A stretch of 64,000 nucleotides of DNA from Citrobacter braakii (GCF_002075345.1 NZ_NAEW01000004.1:310001-374000); one strand, 5' to 3'. Shown: positions 48,697 through 62,622, counted from the stretch's first letter. The notes: a model not told the origin generated them from the letters alone. A program made the numbers and translations.

Positions 48697-49245
48697 ATGC
48701 GACAGGAACATGTCATTTTATTGAATGAGCAGGGCCAGCCCTGTGGAACACTGGAAAAGTATGCGGCGCATACCGCCACAACCCCCCTGCACTCTGCTTT
48801 CTCATGCTGGATATTTAACGAGCAGGGTCAACTGCTGGTCACCCGCCGTTCGCTGCACAAAAAAGCCTGGCCAGGCGTCTGGACCAACTCTGTCTGCGGT
48901 CACCCGCAATTGGGTGAAAGCACCGAAGCCGCTATTATCCGCCGGGCTTGCTTCGAGCTGGGTGCAGATATCGACTCGCTCAGCCCCGTGTATGCTGATT
49001 TTCGTTATTGCGCCACGGATCCGAGTGGAATAGTGGAAAACGAAGTATGCCCGGTTTATGCCGCACATATCGTCAGTGAGCTACAGCTAAACCCAGATGA
49101 AGTGATGGATTCCCAGTGGAGCAATCTTGAGGATGTATTGAGCGGGATTGACGCGACGCCGTGGGCTTTTAGCCCGTGGATGGTAATGCAGGTTTCTGAC
49201 GTTAAGGCGCGAGAGTTACTGCGTAAGGTTGCCAACGGGAATTGA
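48697..49245 (+). CDS. idi: Idi, isopentenyl-diphosphate delta-isomerase
   Basis: A 182-aa type I isomerase with a Nudix-like fold. Catalytic Cys67 and His69 (NSVCGHP) and metal ligands His25 and His32 are in place; Glu is in ENEVCPV. It interconverts IPP and DMAPP. ATG 48697 follows GGTGG; the open frame from 48682 is leader. A TATAAT box is at 48662-48667. Confidence 0.95.
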   Translation: MRQEHVILLNEQGQPCGTLEKYAAHTATTPLHSAFSCWIFNEQGQLLVTRRSLHKKAWPGVWTNSVCGHPQLGESTEAAIIRRACFELGADIDSLSPVYADFRYCATDPSGIVENEVCPVYAAHIVSELQLNPDEVMDSQWSNLEDVLSGIDATPWAFSPWMVMQVSDVKARELLRKVANGN

Positions 49246-49248
49246 TTG

Positions 49249-49325
49249 CCTGACGGGGCTACGCTTATCAGGCCTACATAACGCATCGTAGGCCTGATAA
49301 GGCATCAGCCGCCATCCGGCATTTC
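49249..49325. repeat. REP pair between idi and lysS
   Basis: Two inverted REP units: CTGACGGGGCTACGCTTATC ... CCTGATAAGG and CGCCATCCGGCA, in the 85-bp gap between convergent idi and lysS. Confidence 0.8.
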
Positions 49326-49330
49326 ACATA

Positions 49331-50848
49331 TTATTTAACCGGGCGCATTGCCGGGAACAGGATTACGTCGCGGATAGTATGGCTGTTTGTGAACAGCATA
49401 ACCATACGGTCGATACCAATGCCCAGGCCCGCAGTCGGCGGCAGACCGTGTTCCAGAGCGGTAACATAGTCTTCGTCGTAGAACATCGCTTCGTCGTCAC
49501 CTGCATCTTTGGCGTTAACCTGATCCTGGAAACGCTGCGCCTGATCTTCTGCATCGTTCAGCTCGCTGAAGCCGTTACCGATTTCACGTCCGCCAATGAA
49601 GAATTCGAAGCGATCGGTGATTTCCGGATTTTCATCATTACGACGCGCCAGCGGAGAAACTTCTGCCGGGTACTCGGTAATGAAGGTCGGTTGAATCAGG
49701 TGCGCTTCTGCAACTTCTTCAAAGATTTCGGTCACGATACGGCCCAGACCCCAGCTCTTCTCAACTTTGATACCGATAGATTCCGCAATCGCTTTTGCAG
49801 AATCGAAGTTATCCAGATCGGCCATGTTGGTTTCCGGACGGTATTTCTGAATCGCTTCGCGCATCGTCAGTTTTTCGAACGGCTTACCAAAGTCAAAGAC
49901 TTCTTCGCCGTAAGGCACTTCAGTCGTTCCCAGAACATTCTGCGCCAGCGTACGGAACAGCGATTCGGTCAGTTCGATCAGATCTTTGTAGTCCGCATAA
50001 GCCATGTAGAGTTCCATCATGGTGAACTCTGGATTATGGCGAACAGAGATGCCTTCGTTACGGAAGTTACGGTTAATTTCGAATACGCGTTCGAAACCGC
50101 CAACCACCAGGCGCTTGAGGTACAGTTCCGGCGCGATACGCAGGTACATGTCCAGATCCAGCGCGTTATGATGGGTGATAAACGGACGCGCTGCCGCCCC
50201 GCCAGGGATCACCTGCATCATCGGGGTTTCTACTTCCATAAAGCCACGACCAACCATGAACTGGCGGATACCAGCCATAATCTGTGAACGCACTTTAAAG
50301 GTATTACGGGATTCATCGTTAGAGATGAGGTCCAGGTAGCGTTGACGATAGCGCGCTTCCTGATCCTGCAGACCGTGGAATTTATCCGGCAATGGGCGCA
50401 ACGCTTTCGTCAGCAGACGCAGCTCGGTGCAGTGGATAGACAGCTCACCGGTCTTGGTCTTGAACAACTTACCTTTCGCGCCGAGGATATCGCCCAGATC
50501 CCATTTTTTGAACTGCTCGTTGTAGACGCCTTCCGGCAGATCGTCGCGAGCAACGTACAGCTGAATACGGCCGCCAACATCCTGCAGCGTAACGAATGAT
50601 GCTTTACCCATAATACGGCGGGTCATCATACGGCCAGCAACGGATACCTCAATGTTCAGCGCTTCCAGCTCTTCGTTTTCTTTCGCGTCGAAGTCAGCAT
50701 GCAGTTGGTCTGAGGTATGATCGCGACGGAAATCGTTCGGGAAGGGGATCCCCTGCTCGCGCAGGCTCGCCAGCTTCTCACGGCGCGTTTTCAGTTCATT
50801 GTTAAGGTCGGCTACCGCGTCAGCGCCCTGTACGTGTTGTTCAGACAT
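49331..50848 (-). CDS. lysS: LysS, lysyl-tRNA synthetase
   Basis: A 505-aa class II synthetase, full length. N-terminal OB-fold anticodon domain, then motif 2 ([20 protein letters not shown]) and motif 3 ([13 protein letters not shown]). It charges tRNA-Lys. Co-transcribed with prfB, 10 bp gap. Confidence 0.98.
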   Translation of the reverse strand: MSEQHVQGADAVADLNNELKTRREKLASLREQGIPFPNDFRRDHTSDQLHADFDAKENEELEALNIEVSVAGRMMTRRIMGKASFVTLQDVGGRIQLYVARDDLPEGVYNEQFKKWDLGDILGAKGKLFKTKTGELSIHCTELRLLTKALRPLPDKFHGLQDQEARYRQRYLDLISNDESRNTFKVRSQIMAGIRQFMVGRGFMEVETPMMQVIPGGAAARPFITHHNALDLDMYLRIAPELYLKRLVVGGFERVFEINRNFRNEGISVRHNPEFTMMELYMAYADYKDLIELTESLFRTLAQNVLGTTEVPYGEEVFDFGKPFEKLTMREAIQKYRPETNMADLDNFDSAKAIAESIGIKVEKSWGLGRIVTEIFEEVAEAHLIQPTFITEYPAEVSPLARRNDENPEITDRFEFFIGGREIGNGFSELNDAEDQAQRFQDQVNAKDAGDDEAMFYDEDYVTALEHGLPPTAGLGIGIDRMVMLFTNSHTIRDVILFPAMRPVK

Positions 50849-50857
50849 GTTGGTTCC

Positions 50858-51956
50858 TCATAACCCTGCTTTCAAACTTGCTTCGATAAATTGATCCAGG
50901 CTGCCATCCAGCACCGCCTGCGTGTTGCGGGTTTCAACCCCGGTACGCAGATCTTTGATGCGGGAGTCATCAAGGACATAAGAACGAATCTGGCTACCCC
51001 AGCCGATATCTGATTTAGTATCTTCCATCGCCTGTTTCTCGGCATTCTTCTTCTGCATTTCCAGTTCATAAAGCTTCGCTTTCATCTGCTTCATGGCCTG
51101 GTCTTTGTTCTTGTGCTGGGAACGGTCGTTCTGACACTGCGTCACAATCCCGGTCGGGATGTGGGTGATACGCACCGCAGATTCGGTACGGTTAACGTGC
51201 TGACCGCCCGCACCAGAAGCGCGGTAAACGTCAATACGCAGGTCCGCCGGGTTGATATCGATATCAATATCATCGTCAACTTCCGGGTAGACAAACGCAG
51301 AGCTGAACGACGTATGGCGACGACCGCCGGAGTCGAATGGGCTTTTACGCACCAGGCGATGTACACCGGTTTCGGTACGCAACCAACCGTAAGCATATTC
51401 GCCAGCAATTCTGATGGTCACGGATTTAATACCCGCCACTTCACCTTCAGATTCTTCAATAATTTCAGTCTTAAAGCCGCGCGCTTCAGCCCAACGCAGG
51501 TACATACGCATCAGCATGCTTGCCCAGTCCTGTGCTTCCGTACCGCCTGAGCCAGCCTGAATATCGAGATAGCAATCTGCGCTATCATATTCACCGGAGA
51601 ACATACGACGGAATTCCAGCTGGGCCAGCTTATCTTCCAGCGTATCAAGTTCTGCTACGGCTTCGTTAAAGGTTTCTTCGTCGTCGGCTTCTACAGCCAG
51701 TTCCAGCAGGCCGGAGACATCTTCCAGGCCCTGGCTCATCTGATCAAGCGTATCAACGATGGCCTCAAGGGAGGAACGCTCTTTACCCAGCGCCTGCGCG
51801 CGTTCGGGTTCGTTCCATACGTCCGGCTGTTCCAGCTCGGCGTTTACTTCTTCCAGACGCTCTTTCTTGGCATCATAGTCAAAGATACCCCCTAAGAACG
51901 TTAGAGCGCTCCGTGAGGTCCTGAATGCGGTTATTTACCGGATTAATTTCAAACAT
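50858..51956 (-). CDS. prfB: RF2, peptide chain release factor 2 (with +1 frameshift)
   Basis: Starts ATG 51954-51956 ([14 protein letters not shown]), reads 25 codons to CTT, meets in-frame TGA at 51879-51881 and continues in the +1 frame to 50858. GGQ ([11 protein letters not shown]) and the SPF stop-codon motif ([10 protein letters not shown]) are intact. Release at UGA and UAA competes with frameshifting, so RF2 controls its own level. Next gene is lysS. The downstream open frame alone would be wrongly called as a shorter protein. Confidence 0.97.
51878..51893 (-). promoter_or_regulatory. RF2 programmed +1 frameshift site
   Basis: AGGGGG-TAT-CTT-TGA-C: an internal Shine-Dalgarno-like stimulator, slippery CTT and the UGAC stop context. 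Same as in E. coli prfB. Confidence 0.97.
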
Positions 51957-52039
51957 TGTCTGATTTCTTTTATTGGACTAGTCAAAATGCGGTTATAAGA
52001 GCGGGATTGTAACTAATCCACACCCTTTTTTATAGCGAA

Positions 52040-52166
52040 TATACACATCATCCTTCAAGCTGCCTCTTTGTTGGCTGCGCGATTTCGCCCCAGTCACGTA
52101 CTACTCATACGCTCATGGAGACTCATCCACTTGCCGCCTCAATGCAGCTTGAATGATTTTGTGTAA
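52040..52166. repeat. Diverged ERIC element in the recJ-prfB gap
   Basis: 127 bp with ends TATACACATCATCCTTCAAG and GCAGCTTGAATGATTTTGTG forming an inverted repeat; the inner GGAGACTCATCC region is degenerate. Lies between recJ and prfB. Confidence 0.75.
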
Positions 52167-52173
52167 AGTGACG

Positions 52174-53907
52174 CTAAAGTGGCCAGATATTATCGATTAT
52201 AATCTGCAGGCTGCGGTTGCCGCGAAACTCATTAATATCCAGTTTGTAGGCAAGCTGAACTTCGCGAACACCGTTATCCGGCCAGCAGGTGGTATCAACG
52301 TTAAACGCAATACCGTCCAGCAACGGTCCACCACCGACGGGCTCCACCATCACCTTCAGATGACGCTCACCGACCAGACGCTGCTGGAGCAGACGGAAAT
52401 GCCCGTCAAACAGCGGTTCCGGGAACATTTGTCCCCACGGTCCGGCATCACGCAGCATTTGCGCGACCTCCATGGTCATCTCCGCCGCGCTCAGAGCACC
52501 GTCTGACACCACTTCGCCCTGCAGTAAGGCGGGGTCCAGCCACTCGGTTACCAGTTCGCCGAAACGCTGCTGGAAACGCTCAAACTGCGCCTCTTCCAGC
52601 GACAAACCCGCCGCCATAGCGTGACCGCCAAACTTGAGGATCATACCTGGATGAAGAGTGTCCAGCCGCTCCAGCGCATCGCGCATGTGCAGCCCCTGAA
52701 TCGAGCGCCCGGAGCCTTTCAGCGTACCGTCACCGGCCGGGGCAAACGCAATTACCGGACGGTGAAAGCGCTCTTTAATACGCGATGCCAGAATCCCCAC
52801 CACTCCTTGATGCCACTCGGGATGGTACATCGCCAGACCGCCCGGTAGCGTATCGCTACTGCGCTCCAGCTTTTCACACAGAGTCAGCGCTTCCGCCTGC
52901 ATACCCTGCTCGATCTCTTTGCGCGTCTGGTTGAGTGCGTCCAGCTCATTGGCCAGCACGCGTGCTTCACCAATGTTGTCGCACAGCAACAGCGCCACGC
53001 CAACGGACATATCGTCCAGACGCCCCGCTGCATTCAGCCGTGGTCCGAGGGCAAAACCTAAATCACTGGCAGCCAATTTGAGTGGGTCGCGATTGGAAAT
53101 CTCCAGCAGCGCTTTTATACCAGGGCGGCACTTTCCGGCACGAATACGGCTTAAGCCTTGCCACGTCAGAATGCGGTTATTGGCATCCAGCGGGACCACG
53201 TCGGCCACCGTGCCAAGCGCAACCAGATCGAGCAAATCCGCCAGGTTCGGCGGCGCAATTCCTCGTTCATCAAACCAGCCTTTGTCACGCAGGAAGGTGC
53301 GCAGCGCCAGCATCAGATAGAAGGCCACGCCAACGCCAGCCAGCGATTTAGACGGGAATTCACAATCGTGCAGGTTAGGATTGATGATCGCTTCAGCGCC
53401 CGGCAGCGTGTCCCCTGGCAGATGGTGATCGGTCACAACGACCGGGATCCCCAGCGTTCTGGCATGTTCAACACCCGCGTGGGACGAGATGCCGTTGTCG
53501 ACGGTGACAATCAGTTGAGCGCCACGGGCATGGGCCTGATCAACGACTTCCGGGCTTAAGCCATAACCATCTTCAAAACGATTAGGCACCAGGTAGTCCA
53601 CGTTACTGCAGCCCAACGCGCGCATCGCCAGAATGCTGAGCGCGGTGCTGGTCGCGCCATCGGCGTCAAAATCGCCGACCACGATGATTCGGGTTCCTTC
53701 GCGAAAAGCGTTATAGAGGATTTCAACCGCTTTTTCGACACCGTTCAAATGCTGCCACGGCAGCATGCCTTTCACACTACGCTCAAGCTCCTGCGCGCTG
53801 CGCACGCCACGGCTGGCGTATAAACGGCGCAGCAATGGCGGCAAGTCGGCAGGTAGCTCGGCGGTCTCGTCGGCTTCACGCCGACGAAGTTGTATCTGTT
53901 GTTTCAC
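52174..53907 (-). CDS. recJ: RecJ, single-strand-specific 5'-3' exonuclease
   Basis: A 577-aa DHH-family nuclease. Motifs: VVGDFDADG, VTDHHLPGD, and DHHA1 GGHAMAAGLSL. It processes ends in RecF-pathway repair and mismatch repair. GTG start (53905-53907), as in E. coli. It begins 5 bp after dsbC, so the genes are in one operon with xerD and dsbC. Confidence 0.98.
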   Translation of the reverse strand: MKQQIQLRRREADETAELPADLPPLLRRLYASRGVRSAQELERSVKGMLPWQHLNGVEKAVEILYNAFREGTRIIVVGDFDADGATSTALSILAMRALGCSNVDYLVPNRFEDGYGLSPEVVDQAHARGAQLIVTVDNGISSHAGVEHARTLGIPVVVTDHHLPGDTLPGAEAIINPNLHDCEFPSKSLAGVGVAFYLMLALRTFLRDKGWFDERGIAPPNLADLLDLVALGTVADVVPLDANNRILTWQGLSRIRAGKCRPGIKALLEISNRDPLKLAASDLGFALGPRLNAAGRLDDMSVGVALLLCDNIGEARVLANELDALNQTRKEIEQGMQAEALTLCEKLERSSDTLPGGLAMYHPEWHQGVVGILASRIKERFHRPVIAFAPAGDGTLKGSGRSIQGLHMRDALERLDTLHPGMILKFGGHAMAAGLSLEEAQFERFQQRFGELVTEWLDPALLQGEVVSDGALSAAEMTMEVAQMLRDAGPWGQMFPEPLFDGHFRLLQQRLVGERHLKVMVEPVGGGPLLDGIAFNVDTTCWPDNGVREVQLAYKLDINEFRGNRSLQIIIDNIWPL

Positions 53908-53912
53908 GCGAA

Positions 53913-54626
53913 TTATTTACCGCTGGTTTGTTTTGCATGTGCGTCGAGGAATTCTTTCATCTCTTTCGGGCCCTGATAGCCAGGCACTACATAGCCATTG
54001 CTCAGCACAATCGCCGGCGTACCGCTGACGCCGAACTGTACGCCCAGCGCGTAGTGGTTAGCGATGTCCACATTACAGGTCGCTGGCTTCACATCTTTGC
54101 CAGCCATGGCGTCGTCAAAGGCTTTGTTTTTGTCCTTCGCACACCAGATAGATTTCATATCCTGCTCGGCCTGGCTTTCCAGTCCCTGACGAGGGAAGGC
54201 CAGATAGCGTACGGTAATCCCTAACGCATTGTAGTCTTTCATCTCTTCATGCAGCTTGTGGCAGTAGCCACAGGTGATGTCGGTGAAAACGGTAATGACG
54301 TGTTTTTCCTGCGGCGCTTTGTAGACGATCATCTCGTTTTCCAGCGCGTTCAAATGCTTCATCAGCAGTTGGTTGGTGACGTTTACCGGGCTTGCACCGC
54401 TCACGTCATACATCGGTCCCTGAATAATATGTTTACCGTCTTCGGTAACGTACAACACGCCGCTATTGGTCAGTACAGTTTTCATGCCCGCAACCGGAGC
54501 AGACTGAATCTCGGTACTCTTAACACCCAGCTTCGCTAATGACTGGCGAATCGCCGCATCGTCTGCATGTACCATGCCGGAAAACGCCGTCGCCAGCAGG
54601 GTGAACATCATAAAACGTTTTTTCAT
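53913..54626 (-). CDS. dsbC: DsbC, periplasmic disulfide isomerase
   Basis: A 237-aa thioredoxin-fold protein with a signal peptide (cleavage after about residue 21), an N-terminal dimerisation domain and the active site CGYC at 119-122. A second structural disulfide pair is later. It isomerises wrong disulfides. Between xerD (23 bp) and recJ. Confidence 0.98.
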   Translation of the reverse strand: MKKRFMMFTLLATAFSGMVHADDAAIRQSLAKLGVKSTEIQSAPVAGMKTVLTNSGVLYVTEDGKHIIQGPMYDVSGASPVNVTNQLLMKHLNALENEMIVYKAPQEKHVITVFTDITCGYCHKLHEEMKDYNALGITVRYLAFPRQGLESQAEQDMKSIWCAKDKNKAFDDAMAGKDVKPATCNVDIANHYALGVQFGVSGTPAIVLSNGYVVPGYQGPKEMKEFLDAHAKQTSGK

Positions 54627-54649
54627 AACCTATCCTTTCCTGTCAGCAC

Positions 54650-55546
54650 TCACGCTCGCGGGTGATGCTGTTGATGTAGTTGCCGCAAGCGCTCCGTTGC
54701 GACATGAGTATAAATCTGCGTTGTCGAGAGGTCGCTATGCCCCAGTAGCATCTGCACCACGCGCAGATCAGCGCCATGGTTGAGCAGATGTGTGGCAAAC
54801 GCATGCCGCAGAACGTGCGGGGACAGCTTTTCGCTGTCGATTCCAGCCAACACAGCATAGTGTTTGATACGATGCCAGAAGGTTTGACGAGTCATCTGTT
54901 GCGCCCGCTGGCTGGGAAACAGCACATCTATTGATACACCGTTGAGCAACCACGGACGCCCATGCTCCAGGTACGTTTCCAGCCAGTACACCGCCTCCTC
55001 ACCTAACGGGACAAGGCGCTCTTTATTACCTTTACCGATCACCCGAACCACGCCCTGACGCAGGCTGACGTCACTCATCGTCAGCCCCACCAGTTCAGAC
55101 ACGCGCAGGCCTGTGGCATACAATACTTCCAGCATAGCTTTGTCGCGAAGTTCCAGCGGTTGTTCTATCAGCGGCGCCTGCAGAAGTCGTTCGACCTGTG
55201 CTTCGCTGAGATCTTTGGGCAGACGCTGCGGAAGTTTAGGTGATGCAAGCGAGGCGCTGGGGTCATCTTCGCGATATTTTTCACGGTACAGATGCTGAAA
55301 AAAACGCCGCATTGCACTGAGCAAGCGTGCGGAACTGGTGGCTTTATATCCCCCATCCATCCGCTCAGCCAACAATGCTTGCAGGTCATCACTCTGCGCG
55401 GTCGCAAGCGAGGCGCCGCGGTGATGTAGCCATTCAACAAGCATGGTCAGATCGCGACGATACGCACTTAGCGTGTTTTCCGCCAGATTTCGTTCCAGCC
55501 ACAGGGCATCAAGAAACTGCTCGATGCGCGCCAGATCCTGTTCCAC
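54650..55546 (-). CDS. xerD: XerD, chromosome dimer resolution recombinase
   Basis: 298 aa. All catalytic residues are at their E. coli positions: Arg148, Lys172, His244, Arg247, His270 and nucleophile Tyr279. With XerC it resolves dimers at dif. First gene of xerD-dsbC-recJ. Confidence 0.99.
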   Translation of the reverse strand: MEQDLARIEQFLDALWLERNLAENTLSAYRRDLTMLVEWLHHRGASLATAQSDDLQALLAERMDGGYKATSSARLLSAMRRFFQHLYREKYREDDPSASLASPKLPQRLPKDLSEAQVERLLQAPLIEQPLELRDKAMLEVLYATGLRVSELVGLTMSDVSLRQGVVRVIGKGNKERLVPLGEEAVYWLETYLEHGRPWLLNGVSIDVLFPSQRAQQMTRQTFWHRIKHYAVLAGIDSEKLSPHVLRHAFATHLLNHGADLRVVQMLLGHSDLSTTQIYTHVATERLRQLHQQHHPRA

Positions 55547-55659
55547 TCGCGCCCCTTATTTCACTCTCATTTTTGATGCATTATGCCTCATTGTGCCGAG
55601 AATTCGGCGATTCTGTTACACTACCCGCAACGCTACAGCAGAATTGAGATGTTTACGTC

Positions 55660-56181
55660 ATGAACATGGGTCTTTTTTACGGTTCCAGCACCTGCTATAC
55701 CGAAATGGCAGCAGAAAAAATCCGCGATATCCTGGGTCCCGAACTGGTGACACTGCACAACCTCAAAGATGATTCCCCGACCTTAATGGAGCAGTATGAC
55801 GTGCTCATTTTAGGCATCCCAACCTGGGATTTCGGTGAAATCCAAGAGGACTGGGAAGCGGTCTGGGAGCAACTGGACGACCTCAACCTGGAAGGCAAAA
55901 TTGTTGCGCTTTACGGTATGGGCGATCAGTTGGGATACGGTGAATGGTTCCTGGATGCGCTGGGTATGCTGCACGATAAACTGGTCACCAAAGGCGTAAA
56001 ATTTGTTGGTTACTGGCCAACCGAAGGGTATGAATTTACCAGCGATAAGCCCGTCATTGCCGATGGACAGCTGTTTGTTGGCCTGGCACTGGATGAAACA
56101 AACCAGTACGATCTCAGCGATGAACGCATTCAGGCCTGGTGCGAGCAAATCCTTGGTGAAATGGCCGAACACTGGTCCTGA
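55660..56181 (+). CDS. fldB: FldB, flavodoxin 2
   Basis: A 173-aa long-chain flavodoxin. FMN phosphate loop YGSSTCYTE at 7-15; the aromatic WD and WPTEGY motifs are present. Electron carrier, superoxide-inducible (SoxS) in E. coli. Divergent from xerD. Confidence 0.97.
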   Translation: MNMGLFYGSSTCYTEMAAEKIRDILGPELVTLHNLKDDSPTLMEQYDVLILGIPTWDFGEIQEDWEAVWEQLDDLNLEGKIVALYGMGDQLGYGEWFLDALGMLHDKLVTKGVKFVGYWPTEGYEFTSDKPVIADGQLFVGLALDETNQYDLSDERIQAWCEQILGEMAEHWS

Positions 56182-56188
56182 TAACCAT

Positions 56189-56228
56189 TTTGCCGGATGT
56201 AGGCGTAAACGCCATATCCGGCCTACAT
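56189..56228. repeat. REP element between fldB and cptA
   Basis: GCCGGATGTAGGCGTAAACG ... ATCCGGCCTAC, a typical REP hairpin, in the convergent gap. Confidence 0.82.
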
Positions 56229-56281
56229 GCCGCACCGAACCGTAGACCTTAACGCTGCACGCCATCAGGCATTCATCAGCA

Positions 56282-56972
<691 letters not shown>

Positions 56973-57193
56973 CTATTGTAACGTGTTTTTCCCTCATATT
57001 TACGGGAATATCAGCAAACGGAAGCGTGCTCGCTAAATAAAACCACATTAAGTCAAAGGATTCAGCATTTTTGGATGTCTCCTCGCAAAGCTTAATATAT
57101 GGCACAAATAGCCTGTTTAAACCGCTTGCAATGGGCCATAGCTCTTTTACCATTAGTCATTATCACTGCGTTAAGCAAATCAGGACATTAATT

Positions 57194-58174
57194 ATGGCTT
57201 TTATATCTTTTCCTCCTCGCCAGCCTTTCGCGTCAACGCGCTTGCCTCTGACGCTAATGACGCTCGATGAATGGGCGCTCGCCACCATCACCGGTGTCGA
57301 CAGTGAGAAGTATATTCAGGGTCAGGTCACAGCGGATGTCAGCCAGATGACCGAGCATCAGCACGTGTTGGCAGCACATTGTGACGCCAAAGGTAAAATG
57401 TGGAGCAACCTGCGTCTGTTCCGCCAGGGTGACGGTTTTGCATGGATTGAGCGCCGTAGTCTGCGCGATGCGCAGCTCACCGAACTGAAAAAATATGCGG
57501 TCTTCTCGAAAGTGGCGATTGCCCCGGACGACGAGCGCGTACTGCTGGGCGTCGCGGGATTCCAGGCGCGCGCAGCGCTGGCCAATATCTTTAGCGAATT
57601 ACCAAACAGCGATAAGCAGGTCATTACTGAAGGTTCTTCCACCATATTGTGGTTCGAACATCCCGCTGAGCGTTTCCTGCTGCTCGTTGATATTGCAACG
57701 GCGGAAACCCTGGTAGAGAAGCTGCGCGGTGAAGCGGAGTTAAATAACAGCCAACAGTGGCTGGCGCTGGATATCGAAGCAGGTATTCCGGTGATTGATA
57801 CTGCCAACAGCGCACAGTTTATTCCGCAAGCCACCAATCTGCAGGCTCTGGGCGGGATCAGCTTTAAAAAAGGCTGCTATACCGGTCAGGAAATGGTTGC
57901 TCGCGCAAAATTCCGCGGAGCCAACAAACGTGCCATGTGGACGCTGGCAGGTGCGGCCAGTCGGGTACCGGCGGCAGGTGAAGACCTGGAGCTGAAAATG
58001 GGTGAGAACTGGCGTCGTACCGGCACCGTACTCGCCGCAGTGCAACTGGCGGATGGACAGGTACTGGTGCAGGTTGTGATGAATAACGACATGGAAGCCG
58101 ACAGCGTGTTCCGCGTTCGTGACGACGCGAAAACGCTGCATATCGTACCGCTGCCGTATTCGCTGGAAGAGTAA
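57194..58174 (+). CDS. ygfZ: YgfZ, folate-binding Fe-S assembly factor
   Basis: A 326-aa GcvT-like protein with the hallmark [12 protein letters not shown]. It aids assembly of some Fe-S enzymes such as MiaB. Start at 57194 ([10 protein letters not shown]); the open frame from 57071 is upstream leader. Divergent from sdhE. Confidence 0.97.
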   Translation: MAFISFPPRQPFASTRLPLTLMTLDEWALATITGVDSEKYIQGQVTADVSQMTEHQHVLAAHCDAKGKMWSNLRLFRQGDGFAWIERRSLRDAQLTELKKYAVFSKVAIAPDDERVLLGVAGFQARAALANIFSELPNSDKQVITEGSSTILWFEHPAERFLLLVDIATAETLVEKLRGEAELNNSQQWLALDIEAGIPVIDTANSAQFIPQATNLQALGGISFKKGCYTGQEMVARAKFRGANKRAMWTLAGAASRVPAAGEDLELKMGENWRRTGTVLAAVQLADGQVLVQVVMNNDMEADSVFRVRDDAKTLHIVPLPYSLEE

Positions 58175-58195
58175 ATCGTCGGGTGGTGACTTTAT

Positions 58196-58229
58196 CTTAC
58201 CGGGTCGCGCGTTTTAAAGACCCGGTAAG
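58196..58229. terminator. Terminator shared by ygfZ and trhA
   Basis: CTTACCGGGTC and GACCCGGTAAG form a perfect 11-bp stem between the convergent genes; loop 12 nt with TTTT. Confidence 0.72.
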
Positions 58230-58253
58230 CACAGCACCGCTGGGTAATGATAA

Positions 58254-58916
<663 letters not shown>

Positions 58917-59076
58917 TTACTCCCGAGAAACGAACACTATCGTGATTGCTCCTCTAGCGTAACTGAGAATGGTTCCAGTGAACACATGTTAGCTAAAATA
59001 TTTGCCAACTAAATAATAATCAATAAAAATCATGACATTATATTTTAATATTCAGCTAACAGGCGTACCGTTAAAA

Positions 59077-59388
59077 TCAAAGACATTTAAAATCAATCAC
59101 ATAAAATTGTGTTTGATCCGGGTAAATCTCGGCAATCACGTGTTTAAGTTCTTCTAGCGTCATGTTTTCCTGGCGAGCATGTTTCTCCGTCAGCGTATCC
59201 AGCGTGACGGTTGAGGTGCCAACAACCTCAATCGTGCAGAAGTACCCCTCATCTTCGAAGCGCCCAACCCGTAGAATGTCACCGGCTTTGAAGTGTGATT
59301 CGGACTCGTCACGAATCGTAATGGTTTTGCGTCCGGCCAGAATGTCATCCTGGAAACGCTGAAAAAAAGTGATGTCATTTGGCTGCAT
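59077..59388 (-). CDS. yqfB: YqfB, N4-acetylcytidine amidohydrolase
   Basis: A 103-aa ASCH-domain enzyme. Catalytic Lys21, Thr24 and Glu74 are all present (AGRKTIT; HARQEN). Hydrolyses N4-acetylcytidine. Start at 59388 (MQPNDITFF); the open frame to 59475 overlaps the divergent regulator. Confidence 0.95.
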   Translation of the reverse strand: MQPNDITFFQRFQDDILAGRKTITIRDESESHFKAGDILRVGRFEDEGYFCTIEVVGTSTVTLDTLTEKHARQENMTLEELKHVIAEIYPDQTQFYVIDFKCL

Positions 59389-59440
59389 GTTATTATTCCC
59401 TGTAGATGAAGTCTGATGAGTGAGTTTTGCCATTGTGAGT

Positions 59441-60169
59441 ATGTTCTCCCACGCTGCCATCGCCAGTCTCAACAATCTTGAGATGCTGGTCTACAACTAT
59501 GTCATCAAAAACCGTGACAAAGTCATGTACATGACCATTCGCGAACTGGCTGATGCCGTGGGCGTTTCCACCACCACCGTACTGCGCTTTTGCCGCAAGC
59601 TTAAGTGTGAAGGTTACTCAGAATTTCGCGTACGCTTCAAATTATATTTAGAGCAGAATGAACCGCAACAGGCTAATTTCGGTGCCAGCGAAATTATCAG
59701 CTTCTTTAAAGGCGTCAATAACGACGAGTTCGACAAACTACTCGATCAGGCTGTTGATATTATATTATCTTCCGAGCGTATTATATTCGTCGGGGCGGGA
59801 ACATCCGGAGCCCTGGCAAAATATGGCGCACGTTTTTTCTCAAACGTCGGAAAATTCAGTAACCACATCGATGACCCTTATTTCCCGGTAACTAATGATA
59901 TGGCCAGAAACGCGCTGGCGATCGTGCTTTCCGTTTCTGGAGAAACCGAAGAGATCCTACGCTTTGCCAGCCAGTTCAGTCTGCATAACTGTAAGGTTCT
60001 GTCGGTCACCAGCCATGAACATTCGCGCCTCGCGAAACTTGCCGACTTTAATCTCTCCTGGCATGTTCCACAGACACGCATTGCCGGGGTATACGATATA
60101 ACCACGCAGATCCCCGTTATTTATATTCTGGAATCACTCGGTCGCAAGCTGGCGAAAAGAATAGCGTAA
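59441..60169 (+). CDS. RpiR/MurR-family regulator next to bglA
   Basis: About 242 aa. N-terminal helix-turn-helix ([20 protein letters not shown]) and C-terminal SIS sugar-phosphate domain ([18 protein letters not shown]). ATG 59441 is the likely start; GTG codons at 59420 and 59435 are also possible and no start has a strong ribosome site. Probably senses phospho-beta-glucosides and controls bglA. Confidence 0.87.
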   Translation: MFSHAAIASLNNLEMLVYNYVIKNRDKVMYMTIRELADAVGVSTTTVLRFCRKLKCEGYSEFRVRFKLYLEQNEPQQANFGASEIISFFKGVNNDEFDKLLDQAVDIILSSERIIFVGAGTSGALAKYGARFFSNVGKFSNHIDDPYFPVTNDMARNALAIVLSVSGETEEILRFASQFSLHNCKVLSVTSHEHSRLAKLADFNLSWHVPQTRIAGVYDITTQIPVIYILESLGRKLAKRIA

Positions 60170-60188
60170 AAAAACAATCTGTTTTTTT
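60170..60188 (+). terminator. Possible weak terminator after the RpiR gene
   Basis: AAAAAACA-ATC-TGTTTTTTT, an A/T stem with a U-rich right arm just after the stop codon. Confidence 0.4.
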
Positions 60189-60283
60189 GATGTAACAAAT
60201 CACATTAACGCTATTTTGTTATATCGTGACATTTATCTTTCCTTTGTTAGACTCAAAATCAGATTGTATTAATTTGAGACTGA

Positions 60284-61723
<1,440 letters not shown>

Positions 61724-61727
61724 TTTT

Positions 61728-61809
61728 TTGCCGGATGGCGCTGCGCTTATCCGGTTTACGGGAACTGAACCTGTAGACCAGAGCAGACATTTACGCCGCC
61801 ATCCGGCAA
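61728..61809. repeat. REP pair between bglA and ygfF
   Basis: TTGCCGGATGGCGCTGCGC and GCCGCCATCCGGCAAG, inverted REP units in the convergent gap. Confidence 0.85.
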
Positions 61810-61817
61810 GCAACGCA

Positions 61818-62561
61818 TTACTTCCCGCCGGCCAGCTCCAAAAAACTGCCCGTGACGTAAGACGCCTTCTCACTCAGCAGCCAGGTTATCGCCTGCGCGA
61901 CCTCTTCCGGCTGTCCGCCGCGCTGCATAGGCAACATGGATTTCACGCGATCCACCCTTCCCGGCTCACCGCCTGACGCATGCATTTCCGTGTAGATAAG
62001 ACCGGGTCGCACGCAGTTCACGCGTATCCCCTGCGCCGCAACCTCCAACGCGAGGCCGGTGGTAAGCGTGTCCACCGCACCTTTTGAGGCTGCATAATCA
62101 ACGTATTCGAACGGGGCGCCAAGCCGTGACGCCGCCGAAGAGACATTCACAATCGCCCCGCCCTGACCGCCGTGCTTAAACGACATACGCTTTACCGCTT
62201 CCCGACAACACAGAAAATAGCCGGTAACATTAGTCGCCAGGACGCGATTAATACGCTCAGCGGTTAGGCTTTCCACCGTGCTCTGTTCAAACAAAATCCC
62301 GGCATTGTTCACCAGAGCAGTCAGCGGCTCACCCTCGCGGTCAATGGACTCAAACATCGCCCCGACCTGGCTTTCATCGCTGATATCTGCCCGCAGAGCA
62401 AACGCCTTTCCTCCCGCAGCGGCGATATTGTTCACCACCTCCGTTGCCGCACGAATATTGTGATGAAAGTTAACGGCGACCGTGTAACCCTCTAGCGCTA
62501 ACTGCAGCGCGGTTGCCCGGCCAATACCGCGACTGCCCCCCGTAACCAGTGCTATAGCCAT
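61818..62561 (-). CDS. ygfF: YgfF, short-chain dehydrogenase
   Basis: A 247-aa SDR. Cofactor motif TGGSRGIGRA at 7-16, NNAG near 90, YAASK near 160. Reported to reduce sugars or aldehydes; physiological substrate unsettled. Start at 62561 (MAIALVTGG). Confidence 0.95.
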   Translation of the reverse strand: MAIALVTGGSRGIGRATALQLALEGYTVAVNFHHNIRAATEVVNNIAAAGGKAFALRADISDESQVGAMFESIDREGEPLTALVNNAGILFEQSTVESLTAERINRVLATNVTGYFLCCREAVKRMSFKHGGQGGAIVNVSSAASRLGAPFEYVDYAASKGAVDTLTTGLALEVAAQGIRVNCVRPGLIYTEMHASGGEPGRVDRVKSMLPMQRGGQPEEVAQAITWLLSEKASYVTGSFLELAGGK

Positions 62562-62574
62562 CACTATTCTCCCC

Positions 62575-62600
62575 AAAAATAAAGGCGCCGAAGCGCCTTT
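62575..62600 (-). terminator. Terminator after gcvP
   Basis: AAAGGCGC-TTCG-GCGCCTTT on the leftward strand, followed by ATTTTT. Perfect 8-bp stem with a UUCG loop. Confidence 0.88.
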
Positions 62601-62622
62601 AAAAGATAGCTGAATCAGTCGA

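Noticed and set aside
49379..50287. 302-aa rightward ORF opposite lysS
   Set aside because: Antisense shadow of lysS; no ribosome site or family.
51741..51956. prfB apparently broken by an in-frame stop
   Set aside because: The TGA is the known programmed frameshift site with its AGGGGG stimulator, not a mutation.
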